Made by a program: the position numbers and the translations under genes
Shown: piece after piece, positions 1 to 7,801 of the stretch
Layout: each line of letters starts with the position of its first letter
How positions within the stretch are numbered: the stretch's first letter is position 1
The notes under the pieces: generated by a model
The model's input: only the letters and a program-made list of their open reading frames with translations
Told to the model about the DNA's origin: nothing
The model's database searches: none
Assembly (NCBI GenBank): GCA_022821775.1
Contig: JAJECY010000245.1
Span: forward strand, 1-53,361
Reading direction: 5' to 3'
Origin: Acidobacteriota bacterium
GTDB lineage: Bacteria > Acidobacteriota > Terriglobia > Versatilivoradales > Versatilivoraceae
Length of the DNA stretch: 53,361 nt

Positions 1-51
1 CACCGGCAGAACAGAGGCAATGCGCTGGTACTGCGCTTCGGTGAGTTCCAT
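1..51 (-). CDS. IS5-family transposase, N-terminal 17 residues only
   Basis: The ATG is at 49-51 on the minus strand and the frame stays open to the window edge. The 17 visible residues (MELTEAQYQRIASVLPV) match the usual start of IS5/IS427-type transposases. This enzyme would catalyse cut-and-paste movement of the element. The DDE catalytic core is outside the window, so intactness cannot be judged. Confidence 0.65.
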   Translation of the reverse strand, partial: MELTEAQYQRIASVLPV

Positions 52-95
52 CCGTAAAGGATAACATGGTTTTGCTATTTAGTGTTAACAGGCCC
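1..95 (-). mobile_element. Terminus of an IS5-family insertion sequence (IS427-like group), cut by the window edge
   Basis: Read on the minus strand, the element begins with GGCCTGTTAACAC near position 94, a terminus type known from the IS427 group of IS5. It abuts a CTAG (95-98), the kind of target this group duplicates. A transposase start lies about 45 bp inside the end. The other end lies outside the window, so the target duplication cannot be confirmed. The element sits inside the DUF2779 gene and supplies that gene's last codons. Confidence 0.7.
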
Positions 96-1358
96 TAGTG
101 CCGGCAGGACGTATTTGACAGAAAAACTCCCCCTGAATTCGGGATGGTACAGGTTGGCCCTGATAATGCCCAGAAGATTGACAAGCCGATTTCGAATCGC
201 TTCGAGCGATGGCTTGAGGTCAGGAAACCGATCCCGAAGACTCTTTATTCGCGTAGATTCAAAGTTTCCATAAACCAAAATGGAACCTTTTCCCCCAACC
301 GCATCAATCAGTGACTCCGCGAGCTCTCGTTCGCATTCCCTGTCAGCATCTGCCAGAAACTCCTGATGGTGTATCTCACCGTCAATCGTGTCCCGATGAT
401 GGAGACTAAATTGTGTCAGGATCTGCTGGTGGCACCCCTGACCTTCGTAAAGTGGCAGTACTGTCATGACAGTTTCAAAATCCAGGTAGTAGCACGGCCA
501 ATCAATAGATTCGAGGGATTTTGGCAAATTGTCGCTAAAGAACGGTTTGCCGGACAACGCTGAATCTCTCACCACCCTCTGCCGCTCGGTTAGAACTAGG
601 TCAGGCGGAAGTTCTCGAAGGTCAACGATATTGTCGTCGGACAAGCGGTTTAACTTTGTTTTATGAAGACTAGGCAACTCCAGAACCGTGTGATTAACGC
701 CTTTGCCCAGACAAGTTTTATCAAAATAGAGACACTGGCGGCACGCCGGTATTAGCTTAGCCTCTGGCGTGGTTTCGCCCAGCATGCCGGATACATGCAC
801 ATCGCAGAATGAATCAAATTTTGCGGATAGTTGGTTAACTCCAGCAGTGTGATCCATTACCTCAAAGAGCCGTTTTGGATTGTCACCGTAAAGAAAATCT
901 CGTGACAGGAGTACCAAGGACGCCTTTGTAACTAACAGCCCTGCCCGCCTGAGAACCATAACCGAGTAGGCTAGGTCCGCAACGTAGTTCTGAATATCTC
1001 GGGTGTCCGAAAAGCTAGACTTCACTTCCTGGACATGCCAACCATCGTCGGTCCGCGTCAGAAGGTCTACTTTGGCAATGAGCGGACCCGATTGGAAAGT
1101 GGCTTCAAACAGAGTTTCGGTTGCAGGGTTCTTGATAAGCTTCTGGGTGACTTCAGCCGTCGTCATGCCGTCAGACTTCCTGACTAAAATACCGGTTGGA
1201 CACAGTTTGCGTGCGAGTTCAGTCACTTCTCGACCCTGCTCCATCCGAAAGCGGTTCGCATCAGTCGGAGGCGGCATTTCGGCTCGAAACCGATACCATG
1301 CCCTCGTGAGGCATTGAACCGCATTCAACCAGTCGTCTTTGGCAATCGTGTGTTTCAT
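75..1358 (-). CDS. DUF2779 family predicted nuclease, C-terminus truncated by an IS insertion
   Basis: The 427-residue product matches the DUF2779 family. Its N-terminal half has a Cas4/RecB-like PD-(D/E)XK pattern: an Asp in IAKVDLL, then EVKSS, then YVADLAYS. A cysteine cluster follows (ACRQCLYFDKTC). The C-terminal half opens with YYLDFETV, the D-x-E of an RNase H-like exonuclease fold. Family members usually run well past this length. Here the last residues (GPVNTK) and the stop codon are encoded by the inserted IS5-family end, just after the conserved SVKYVLPAL. The DEDD-type domain is therefore incomplete and the protein probably inactive. The gene lies in a decayed integrative element next to an integrase tail. 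Domain assignment rests on motif recognition, not on a search. Confidence 0.7.
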   Translation of the reverse strand: MKHTIAKDDWLNAVQCLTRAWYRFRAEMPPPTDANRFRMEQGREVTELARKLCPTGILVRKSDGMTTAEVTQKLIKNPATETLFEATFQSGPLIAKVDLLTRTDDGWHVQEVKSSFSDTRDIQNYVADLAYSVMVLRRAGLLVTKASLVLLSRDFLYGDNPKRLFEVMDHTAGVNQLSAKFDSFCDVHVSGMLGETTPEAKLIPACRQCLYFDKTCLGKGVNHTVLELPSLHKTKLNRLSDDNIVDLRELPPDLVLTERQRVVRDSALSGKPFFSDNLPKSLESIDWPCYYLDFETVMTVLPLYEGQGCHQQILTQFSLHHRDTIDGEIHHQEFLADADRECERELAESLIDAVGGKGSILVYGNFESTRIKSLRDRFPDLKPSLEAIRNRLVNLLGIIRANLYHPEFRGSFSVKYVLPALGPVNTK

Positions 1359-1377
1359 TAGTTATATTCGTGACCTT

Positions 1378-1493
1378 CCCCCCTAATTAGGTCCACCCCC
1401 CGAGTGAGGAACTGAACCAGTTGCAGATCATATTCCTGGGGCAAGTGTTGGGGCAACTTTGGAATTTGTTTGATTATAACCGATTCTATTTAA
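1378..1493 (+). pseudogene. Tyrosine-recombinase (integrase) C-terminal remnant, copy A
   Basis: From about 1416 to the TAA at 1491-1493 the plus strand encodes a short tail containing SWGKCWGN. A W-G-x-x-W-G-N motif is common at the extreme C-terminus of phage-type tyrosine recombinases. DNA similarity to copy B (33683-33802, opposite strand) extends back to about 1378, with a frame-breaking insertion near 1425. The rest of the integrase is missing. The stop lies 26 bp from a tmRNA-like att core, as expected for an integrase at the edge of its element. Confidence 0.5.
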
Positions 1494-1519
1494 ACACATT
1501 ACGATGAGTATTTGGTTGA

Positions 1520-1532
1520 CGCCGCCTCCACC
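1520..1532 (+). other. Candidate att core, tmRNA 3'-end-like
   Basis: These 13 bases (CGCCGCCTCCACC) equal the 3' end of the ssrA gene found at 41024-41037, in inverted orientation relative to it. Next to an integrase tail, this fits an attachment-site remnant of an element that targets tmRNA. The base after it is G rather than the A of a CCA end. Confidence 0.5.
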
Positions 1533-1921
1533 GCCTCGGCACAGTAACCGTCTGATTTGCCGTAGGACTTCAAGGTCAACAACCTCCTGTATTCTGACCT
1601 CGCAATAGTGATCGAATACTTCTATTGCCTCGAACTCCGGAAACGGGTCGTGAGATCCTTCGGAGACCGTAGCACTTGGATACTCAGCGCGTGCCAGGCT
1701 CGACCGGACGTCGCGGACCAGTTGCTGAATGCGGAGCGGGATCGGCTCGAAAGAACAGTCCAGTTCCGACCGGCCGACTGACGACCCGACCGGTAGTGAG
1801 GACCGACCTCATCCGCCTCACGGTTTCATTGCCGAGTCGAACGGCGAAGGCTGATGCGGCGGAGGTGGAGCCCGGGCCGCGGATGGCAGACGGAGAGCCG
1901 GCCAAGGCAGGGTGAGAACTT
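1533..1921. other. 389-bp stretch without a recognisable gene
   Basis: This lies between the att remnant and the GHL10-like fragment. Overlapping open frames exist on both strands around 1676-1915. Neither has a ribosome-binding site or a product that resembles a protein family. I see no tRNA, strong terminator or repeat here. Confidence 0.4.
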
Positions 1922-2341
1922 TCATCCCGGGGTCACGTAGGAGAGATCCCAGTCTCCGAGCCTGGTGAGAGTGCTGCCGGGGCGCTCCAGACTGGGAGAG
2001 CCCTGGCCAACCCAGGACTGAAGCTCCTCGCGCCGGCCCAGCGACCGCAGAGCATTCCAGGAGGTGCTGAAGTCGTTGCGGGAGTTGGTGTCCCAGAAGA
2101 ACAGGTGCTCGATGCCCGCCTCATAGAGGGCGTGAGCCCGTTTCCGGTAGTCCTCCGCATCCACCTGGCGCGGCATGAGGTTGAGCGCCAACCGGCAGGA
2201 CGTGCCTCGGGTGATCCGCTGAAAGAACCGAGCGTCTCCGGGGTCCGTCCAGGAATCGGCGCCGCTGTTCAGCCGCGGCACTGACGTGTAGGGGATGATG
2301 GCGTCGACCAGTCCCTCCCGCACCCAACTCTCCAAGTCCAT
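1922..2341 (-). pseudogene. Truncated paralogue of the neighbouring GHL10-like protein (C-terminal barrel part)
   Basis: The 139 residues align with the middle of the upstream neighbour. MDLESWVREGLVDAIIP matches its DVRAWIEEGLVDSVVP, and the TRGTSCRLALNLMPR..., Y.AGIEHLFFWD stretch matches its TSGTSIAVSPCLEQR..., Y.AGVDSLYLYN stretch. The signal peptide and the first two thirds of the barrel are absent. The frame begins only four bases after the intact gene's stop codon. This looks like what remains after deletion between two tandem paralogues. It could be translated by coupling but should not fold into an active barrel. Confidence 0.6.
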
Positions 2342-2345
2342 GCGG

Positions 2346-3932
2346 TCAATGGTAGCGGACCCAGAGCTCGACTTCGGTGAGTTCCAGCGTGGCCGTGACC
2401 ATGGGATTGCGTTTCTTGAGGAAGAAACGGACTTCGTTGCTGCCGGGCCTGGGGTAGGGACCCGATGTCAGGTCGATCTCGATCCAGCGCTCGCCGAAGG
2501 CGACCGAATCGGCCTGGCAGCGATGTTGGCCGCGGGGAATGGGCGCTCCGTTCAGATGGACCTCCCACTCGTCGCTTTCGGGAGTGATGCCGGGAACCCC
2601 CAAATTCAGGTTGACCTCCTTGACCAGCTTTGAGGCCGCTGCCGCCGGGAGATCATCGCCCACAATCAGGGATATGGAGTGGCCGCCGGCCCGGGTGTCT
2701 AGCTTCCTGGGAATCTGCCTGGGGATGTCAGCCAGGTCGTGCCTTGCGTTGGGCAGCAGGAAGTAGTGCTTGTCCCGCAGCCGGATGCCCTCGGGGTCGC
2801 CGATCTCCCGCAGGATTCTGCGGTCCTCCTGGCAGAGAGGGTGGGGTCGATGGTTGAAGAAGTTGTAGAGATAGAGGCTGTCCACCCCTGCCTGCCAGTA
2901 CCTGGAGGCCGCCGCCCGGAACTGCTCGTCGCTGACATCCATTCTCTGCTCCAGGCAGGGCGAAACCGCGATGGAGGTCCCGGAGGTCAGCTTCAGGAAC
3001 TCCTCCACCGGGACCTCCATGTTGAACCGGATGTAGTGCTTGGGCACGACCGAATCCACCAGGCCCTCCTCGATCCAGGCCCGAACGTCCAGCCCGATCC
3101 CGAGCGCCCCCTCCAGAGTTCTCGGCACCAGCACCTGGAGCTGCAGTTCCCGGCCCTTCTCGCGCGCGATTTCCTGCATGCGGCGGCGCACCTTCCGGAT
3201 GAAACCCGTCATGACGGGAGCCTTGCCACGGGCCTCCTCCGGCTTGAAGTAGAAGGGGTGCCTCAGGAAATCGAGCTCGAAGCCCTCGATGTCATAGCGC
3301 CGGCAGGTCTCCTCGATGATGGCCAGGTGAAAGTCGTGGACCTGCGGATGGGAGAAGTCGAAGAGATGCCGGGAATAGTGCTTTGAATTGCCGCCGATCC
3401 GCAGTTCCGGATGCTGATGCCAGAAGGTCCCGGTCCAGAAATTCTTCTCCGGCCCCTCCCTGGAGTAGGCGAAATGGGCGTCGTTCATGCGCTGGCTGAC
3501 AAAGTACTGAAGCCCTTGCTGGTGGGCCCGCTCGCCCAGCACCCGCACCGGGTCGTTCCCCTGCTCCACCAGGTGGCGGGCGTTCTCTCCTCTTCGAAAA
3601 TCGAAGGCGCTGGAGTACTTCCCCTTGGCCAGGTCCCAGGCCCTTTCGCCCACCTTGGTGTCGTGCAGGAAGACCCGCGGGAGCACCAGGCAGTAGACGT
3701 AGCGGTCTACCGGGGTACCCGAGAACTGATCCACCAGGTCGGTGAGCTCCTCCACCTTCATGGGGTAGCGGTGGGGGATGAACACCACGCTGTTGCCGTC
3801 GTCGTTGTAGATCAGCCGGGGCTTGCCGGTCGTGCGCCGAGTCTCGCGTCCCGATGCCGCGCCCGGCTTGGCCGCTGCCAGCATCCCGGCGGCTCCGGCG
3901 CCGACCTTGAGAAACTGTCGTCTGGTGGCCAT
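2346..3932 (-). CDS. Exported GHL10-like TIM-barrel protein (twin-arginine signal)
   Basis: The 528-residue protein starts with a twin-arginine signal (RRQFLKVGAGAAG), so it is probably exported folded. The body resembles glycosyl-hydrolase-like family 10 barrels. The most telling piece is the strand RYDIEGFELDFLRHPFYF, which parallels the family's D-G-x-x-x-D-x-x-R-x-P pattern. A later strand, EEGLVDSVVPKHY, is also typical. A C-terminal beta-rich extension (about residues 400-528) may be a carbohydrate-contacting module. The likely role is processing of a polysaccharide or glycoconjugate outside the cytoplasm, but the substrate is unknown. A truncated paralogue follows directly downstream. 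The upstream gene is on the same strand, 146 bp away. Confidence 0.6.
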   Translation of the reverse strand: MATRRQFLKVGAGAAGMLAAAKPGAASGRETRRTTGKPRLIYNDDGNSVVFIPHRYPMKVEELTDLVDQFSGTPVDRYVYCLVLPRVFLHDTKVGERAWDLAKGKYSSAFDFRRGENARHLVEQGNDPVRVLGERAHQQGLQYFVSQRMNDAHFAYSREGPEKNFWTGTFWHQHPELRIGGNSKHYSRHLFDFSHPQVHDFHLAIIEETCRRYDIEGFELDFLRHPFYFKPEEARGKAPVMTGFIRKVRRRMQEIAREKGRELQLQVLVPRTLEGALGIGLDVRAWIEEGLVDSVVPKHYIRFNMEVPVEEFLKLTSGTSIAVSPCLEQRMDVSDEQFRAAASRYWQAGVDSLYLYNFFNHRPHPLCQEDRRILREIGDPEGIRLRDKHYFLLPNARHDLADIPRQIPRKLDTRAGGHSISLIVGDDLPAAAASKLVKEVNLNLGVPGITPESDEWEVHLNGAPIPRGQHRCQADSVAFGERWIEIDLTSGPYPRPGSNEVRFFLKKRNPMVTATLELTEVELWVRYH

Positions 3933-4078
3933 GAGAGAGACACCTTTCCCTGTGCGGTCGCTTGGGCGCCGGCCGGGGCCGGCGCTCTACCCGTGTCGAT
4001 TGAATCCAAGACAGGCTAACAAAATTGCGGCCGTCTGCAAAGGCGCGCAAACCCGGGGCCGTGTTGGGGAGAAGCGTC

Positions 4079-5872
4079 TCAACGCCCGGCCGGTTCCCGA
4101 ACCTGAGGCAGGCTCAAGGGGCTGGCCAGCAGCGGCGGGCGGGGAATGTCTCCGGGAGGCCGTCTCAGCGCCAGGTCTTCGAACAGGAACGAGGGCACCA
4201 CCAGCGAGATGATCGGAGGCGGCCCCATGAAACCAATGGAAGAAAAGGGATTCATCATCGGGAGACGCATGGTCGTATGGTGGGGAGTCAGAACCTCGGA
4301 GGCCGCCGCGACCTCGCGGAAGCTGGATGCGCTCAGCCCCAGGATGACCGCCTTGCGGATCAACTCCTCGCGCCCGTCGGGAAACACCTTGTAGGCCTCG
4401 GTCAAGGGCTTGAGTTTCGGTCTCTCCTCCTCGCCCGGCATGCTGAAAAAGAATCCGCGTTCCCGGGACAGCCTCATGTCGGGACTGCCGATGCGGCGCA
4501 CCACGATTCCGAAATCCAGGCCCCGCTCCTCCACCAGGTCGAGCAACTCCCGGCTGATTTCCTCCTGTTTCAACCCGTTCCGCGGAATCAGGAAGAGGTT
4601 GGAGGGATTCGGTCTGGCATTTCTTCGATTCCCCGTACTGTTGGACACGCCCGAAACCGGGGTGCGGGTAGCGAGCAGGGTCTTGAGAATACCCCTTTGG
4701 ACGACCGTTGTGCGGCGGGAGCGCACCCCCTCCTCGTCGACTTCATACCCCCCCAGCAGCGGCGCTTCGCCGTGGCTGCCGGCCGTGGGGTCGTCGATGA
4801 CGTTGAGAAACCGGGGCAAGACCCTTGCTCCCAGCTTTTCCAGGAACGGATTTTGCGGACTGGACCCGAATCGGCTGAACATGGGATTGTCGGCAACGGG
4901 GGTTCGCAAAGCCAGCAGCCTGGGCGCCAGGATCTGGCTCACCAACTCTGCCGCGGCCTGTCCTTCAAACAACACCGGACCGTTGTAACGCTCCACAAAC
5001 CCGGCTTCCCGGAGCCGGCCCAATCGTTCCGCCATGGCCCGGATCCTTGCCGCCAGTTCGGCCTGGCCGGGCAGATCTTTCCAATGACGGCCGCGTGCGA
5101 CCACGAAGTCCTCCAGGTGTGTCCCGTCGGCGGCCTGGGTGGCCGCCAGGGCCTGGATGGAGGCGGAGGAGAAATTCCTGATGTAGGAGGAGCCTTCGCT
5201 GTTGATGAAGTAGGTCCTGACGCGACTCTGGCCGGCGCTGACCCTGGAGTCGAAGACCTGCGGCATGCCCTTGAAGAGAGCGGACAGTTGCTGCACCGTC
5301 TCCTCCACCTGAGCCTCGGCCGGCAGCGGCGCCAGGTCGCCCTCGTCTCTGTGCTCGACCGGCCCTTCCCGGCTGAAGTCGGGAATTTCCTCGACCCGCG
5401 TCTTGTTCTGAAGACTGGCGCGCTTCTTGGCGAGGCTGTGGACGGCCTGCTTGTAGGCGCCGTCGGTGGCCAGCCAGATCTGCCGCCTCAACTCCTTGTA
5501 GTCGTCCCTCAGCGGGAGAGACACGGGGAACCCCTCTCGGACCACCCTGGAACGCAACCTCCCGAAATCCGTAAAATTGGTGTTGTCGAGGTCGTGGTCT
5601 CCAACCCTCAGCTCCACCGACAGGCTTCGGTTGCCGCTCCCTCGGCCGCGGCCGAGCAGTCCACCCAGAATGGCCGTGCGACTGCGGCCTTCGGATTCGC
5701 GAACCCAGTAGGCCACGTAGTAGGGCCTGTCCATCTCCTCCAGTTGCAGCCTTTCCATGGTCCGACCCATCTCGTCCCGCAGGGCCTTCATCAGCAGGTT
5801 TTCCTGGGCCTGCAGCGGGAGGCCGGCCAGCAGAACAGTCATCCCGAGGGTGCAAATGGCGCCGCGTTTCAT
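4079..5872 (-). CDS. Exported TldE/PmbA-like protein lacking the metal motif
   Basis: This 597-residue protein has a clear signal peptide when started at the ATG at 5872 (MKRGAICTLGMTVLLAGLPLQAQ). A longer upstream frame adds non-homologous sequence. The fold matches the TldD/PmbA (TldE) metallopeptidase superfamily. At the place where its upstream neighbour has HEILGH, this protein reads ELVSQILAP, so the zinc-binding histidines are missing. In the classical system the TldE subunit likewise lacks the metal site and pairs with catalytic TldD. The TldD-like gene is 31 bp upstream on the same strand, which suggests an exported heterodimer. Classical TldD/E is cytoplasmic and acts on peptides such as microcin precursors. 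The substrate here is unknown. Confidence 0.7.
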   Translation of the reverse strand: MKRGAICTLGMTVLLAGLPLQAQENLLMKALRDEMGRTMERLQLEEMDRPYYVAYWVRESEGRSRTAILGGLLGRGRGSGNRSLSVELRVGDHDLDNTNFTDFGRLRSRVVREGFPVSLPLRDDYKELRRQIWLATDGAYKQAVHSLAKKRASLQNKTRVEEIPDFSREGPVEHRDEGDLAPLPAEAQVEETVQQLSALFKGMPQVFDSRVSAGQSRVRTYFINSEGSSYIRNFSSASIQALAATQAADGTHLEDFVVARGRHWKDLPGQAELAARIRAMAERLGRLREAGFVERYNGPVLFEGQAAAELVSQILAPRLLALRTPVADNPMFSRFGSSPQNPFLEKLGARVLPRFLNVIDDPTAGSHGEAPLLGGYEVDEEGVRSRRTTVVQRGILKTLLATRTPVSGVSNSTGNRRNARPNPSNLFLIPRNGLKQEEISRELLDLVEERGLDFGIVVRRIGSPDMRLSRERGFFFSMPGEEERPKLKPLTEAYKVFPDGREELIRKAVILGLSASSFREVAAASEVLTPHHTTMRLPMMNPFSSIGFMGPPPIISLVVPSFLFEDLALRRPPGDIPRPPLLASPLSLPQVREPAGR

Positions 5873-5903
5873 GGGAATGGTCCTCCAGAGAGGTCGGACA
5901 AGG

Positions 5904-7592
5904 TTACGGTGACTCCCAGGGCGGGGAAAGGATCGGAAGTCGTTCCACGGATTTCTCTTTCTTCTGGACCTCGATCTGCGAAACCAGCACCGCGGGAGAG
6001 ACGGCTGACACAGGCACCCCCCCGGACTCGGCTCCGCAGATGCCGTTAAAGGACTCGAATTGATCATCCGCGGCCATGATCTTGCTGAAGGCGGTCAGCG
6101 GCGTGCCGATGAGGTCCACTCCTCGCACCAGCTCCTCGCGCCCGTCGGGGTAGATCCGGTACACCATGACCGGCAGGACATTGAACATGTTCGGAGTGGA
6201 TCGTCCCGTGAAGGTGAATCCCCCCTGGACGTCCTTGAAGTAGAGTCCGAAGGGCTTGTCCTCCTGCTCGAGCCTCTCGATCAACATGGCTTTGAGCTCT
6301 TCGCGCGAGTGGGATCGGGTGACCTCCACAAACAGGTTCGATTGGCGCGCCACTGCCGCCAGACCCGCCTGCTTTCGACCGTGCCCATTGGAGCGGGAGA
6401 ATCCCTCGATGGGCGTCCGGGACATGAGAAAGTTCTTCAACACGCCGTTCTCGATGACCGGCACCCGGCGTGCCTTCACTCCCTGGTTGTCGTAGCGGTA
6501 GGCCCCCACCAGGTCCATGGATTCCCTTCGCCGAACGGTGGGATCGAATATGACCGAAAAGGTCTCGGGCAGCACCTTCTGATTCACCATCTTCTTGAAC
6601 GTCTGGCCTTCCTCCTCCCGTTTCTGGCGGTGACCTTCGACGCGATGGCCCAGAATCTCATGGAAGAACACCCCGCTGGCCCGGCCGGAGAGGATGGCGG
6701 GTCCGGTAAAGGGGTCCACCAAGGGAGCCTCCCGCAAGGCCTGGAGATCGGCAATCATTTCCTGGACGGTCTGGAGGATTTGGCTGTCGTCGGGGAGCCC
6801 CTCGGGAGTGAAGGAGAAGAACGACTCGTAGCGCGGCAGCTCCATCCCGTCCTCGGCCTTGGTGTAGGCCATGATCATGAGGCGGTAGTAGGACTGGGAG
6901 GTCCGAATTTCGCTGCCTTCGCTGTTGACGTACCAGCGAGTCTCCACGTTGACCGACAGGGTGGCATTGGCCGAGTAGATGTGGCCGTAAGCGGAAAAAG
7001 GAGCCGTGTACCTGCGCAGCTTCTCCTCCCAGGGAGTGCGGTCGAATTCCGGAGAAAGCGGTTCCTCCAGCCACTTTTGCGCCGGTTCGGCCGAGAAGTC
7101 CCCGGCTTGATCCTCCTCTTCCACCTTGACCCGGACGTTGGCCTTGACCTTGGCCAACTGTTCCACGGCTGCCTTGTACTGCTGGTCGGTCCGGCGCCAG
7201 AGGATGCTTCGAAGCGCCTCCGGATCCTCCAAGGGAGTCTGCTGGTAGGCATAACGAGGGAAATTGGACAACCTGTCTCCCCGGATGGAATGGGTGTTGT
7301 CCAGCTCGGGACTGCCCACCCGGAGGTCGACGTCGACCACGGCATTGTCACCCTCCGAGCTTCCGGTGATGTTCCCGAAGGAGGCTCTCACCGAATATCT
7401 CCGGTTTCCGGTGACCTCGTAGCTGAGAAAGTAGAGCGGCGTCGGCTGTTTCGAGAGCGTCTCGACCGAGCGTTGCAGCTCTTCCTTCATGGCATCCAGC
7501 ACCGGAGTGGCGCCGCGGACCGGATGGCCGGCCAGGAGAGAAGCCGCCGCCAGAAGGGTTGGAAAGAGGACGCCTCGGTGGGGTGATTTCAT
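5904..7592 (-). CDS. Exported TldD-like zinc metallopeptidase
   Basis: Started at the ATG at 7592, the 562-residue product carries a signal peptide (residues about 1-27). The zinc motif HEILGH is at about residues 311-316. Near the C-terminus it has GICGAESGGVPVS, matching the conserved Cys-Gly region of TldD that supplies another metal ligand. The protein should therefore be a catalytically competent TldD-family peptidase, but located outside the cytoplasm. The inactive-type partner lies immediately downstream (31-bp gap), so the two are probably co-transcribed and form a TldD/TldE-type complex. An alternative start 29 codons upstream would bury the signal peptide and is unlikely. Confidence 0.75.
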   Translation of the reverse strand: MKSPHRGVLFPTLLAAASLLAGHPVRGATPVLDAMKEELQRSVETLSKQPTPLYFLSYEVTGNRRYSVRASFGNITGSSEGDNAVVDVDLRVGSPELDNTHSIRGDRLSNFPRYAYQQTPLEDPEALRSILWRRTDQQYKAAVEQLAKVKANVRVKVEEEDQAGDFSAEPAQKWLEEPLSPEFDRTPWEEKLRRYTAPFSAYGHIYSANATLSVNVETRWYVNSEGSEIRTSQSYYRLMIMAYTKAEDGMELPRYESFFSFTPEGLPDDSQILQTVQEMIADLQALREAPLVDPFTGPAILSGRASGVFFHEILGHRVEGHRQKREEEGQTFKKMVNQKVLPETFSVIFDPTVRRRESMDLVGAYRYDNQGVKARRVPVIENGVLKNFLMSRTPIEGFSRSNGHGRKQAGLAAVARQSNLFVEVTRSHSREELKAMLIERLEQEDKPFGLYFKDVQGGFTFTGRSTPNMFNVLPVMVYRIYPDGREELVRGVDLIGTPLTAFSKIMAADDQFESFNGICGAESGGVPVSAVSPAVLVSQIEVQKKEKSVERLPILSPPWESP

Positions 7593-7801
7593 TCCGCACC
7601 TCTCGTCACGAACCAGACAGAACGACCAGCAATGACCGGGAAGGTTGTTCAAACCATTGTAGCCGCAAAAACCGGCCACCGATCATTATTTTCCGCGGGA
7701 CATTCTCGAAATCCGGCCAGCCGGGACCTGCCCCATTTGGCGGACCGACCACGGTCCGAACCCATTCACCGGCCGATGGAGCGATTGGGAGCGAGGCGCC
7801 T

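Noticed and set aside
1676-1915. Open frames on both strands
   Set aside because: No ribosome site, no family resemblance, and both strands equally open, as expected by chance in GC-rich DNA.
4025-6049. 674-codon open frame on the plus strand
   Set aside because: It is the antisense shadow of the TldE-like gene; its translation is low-complexity and matches no family, whereas the minus strand has a signal peptide and a recognisable fold.
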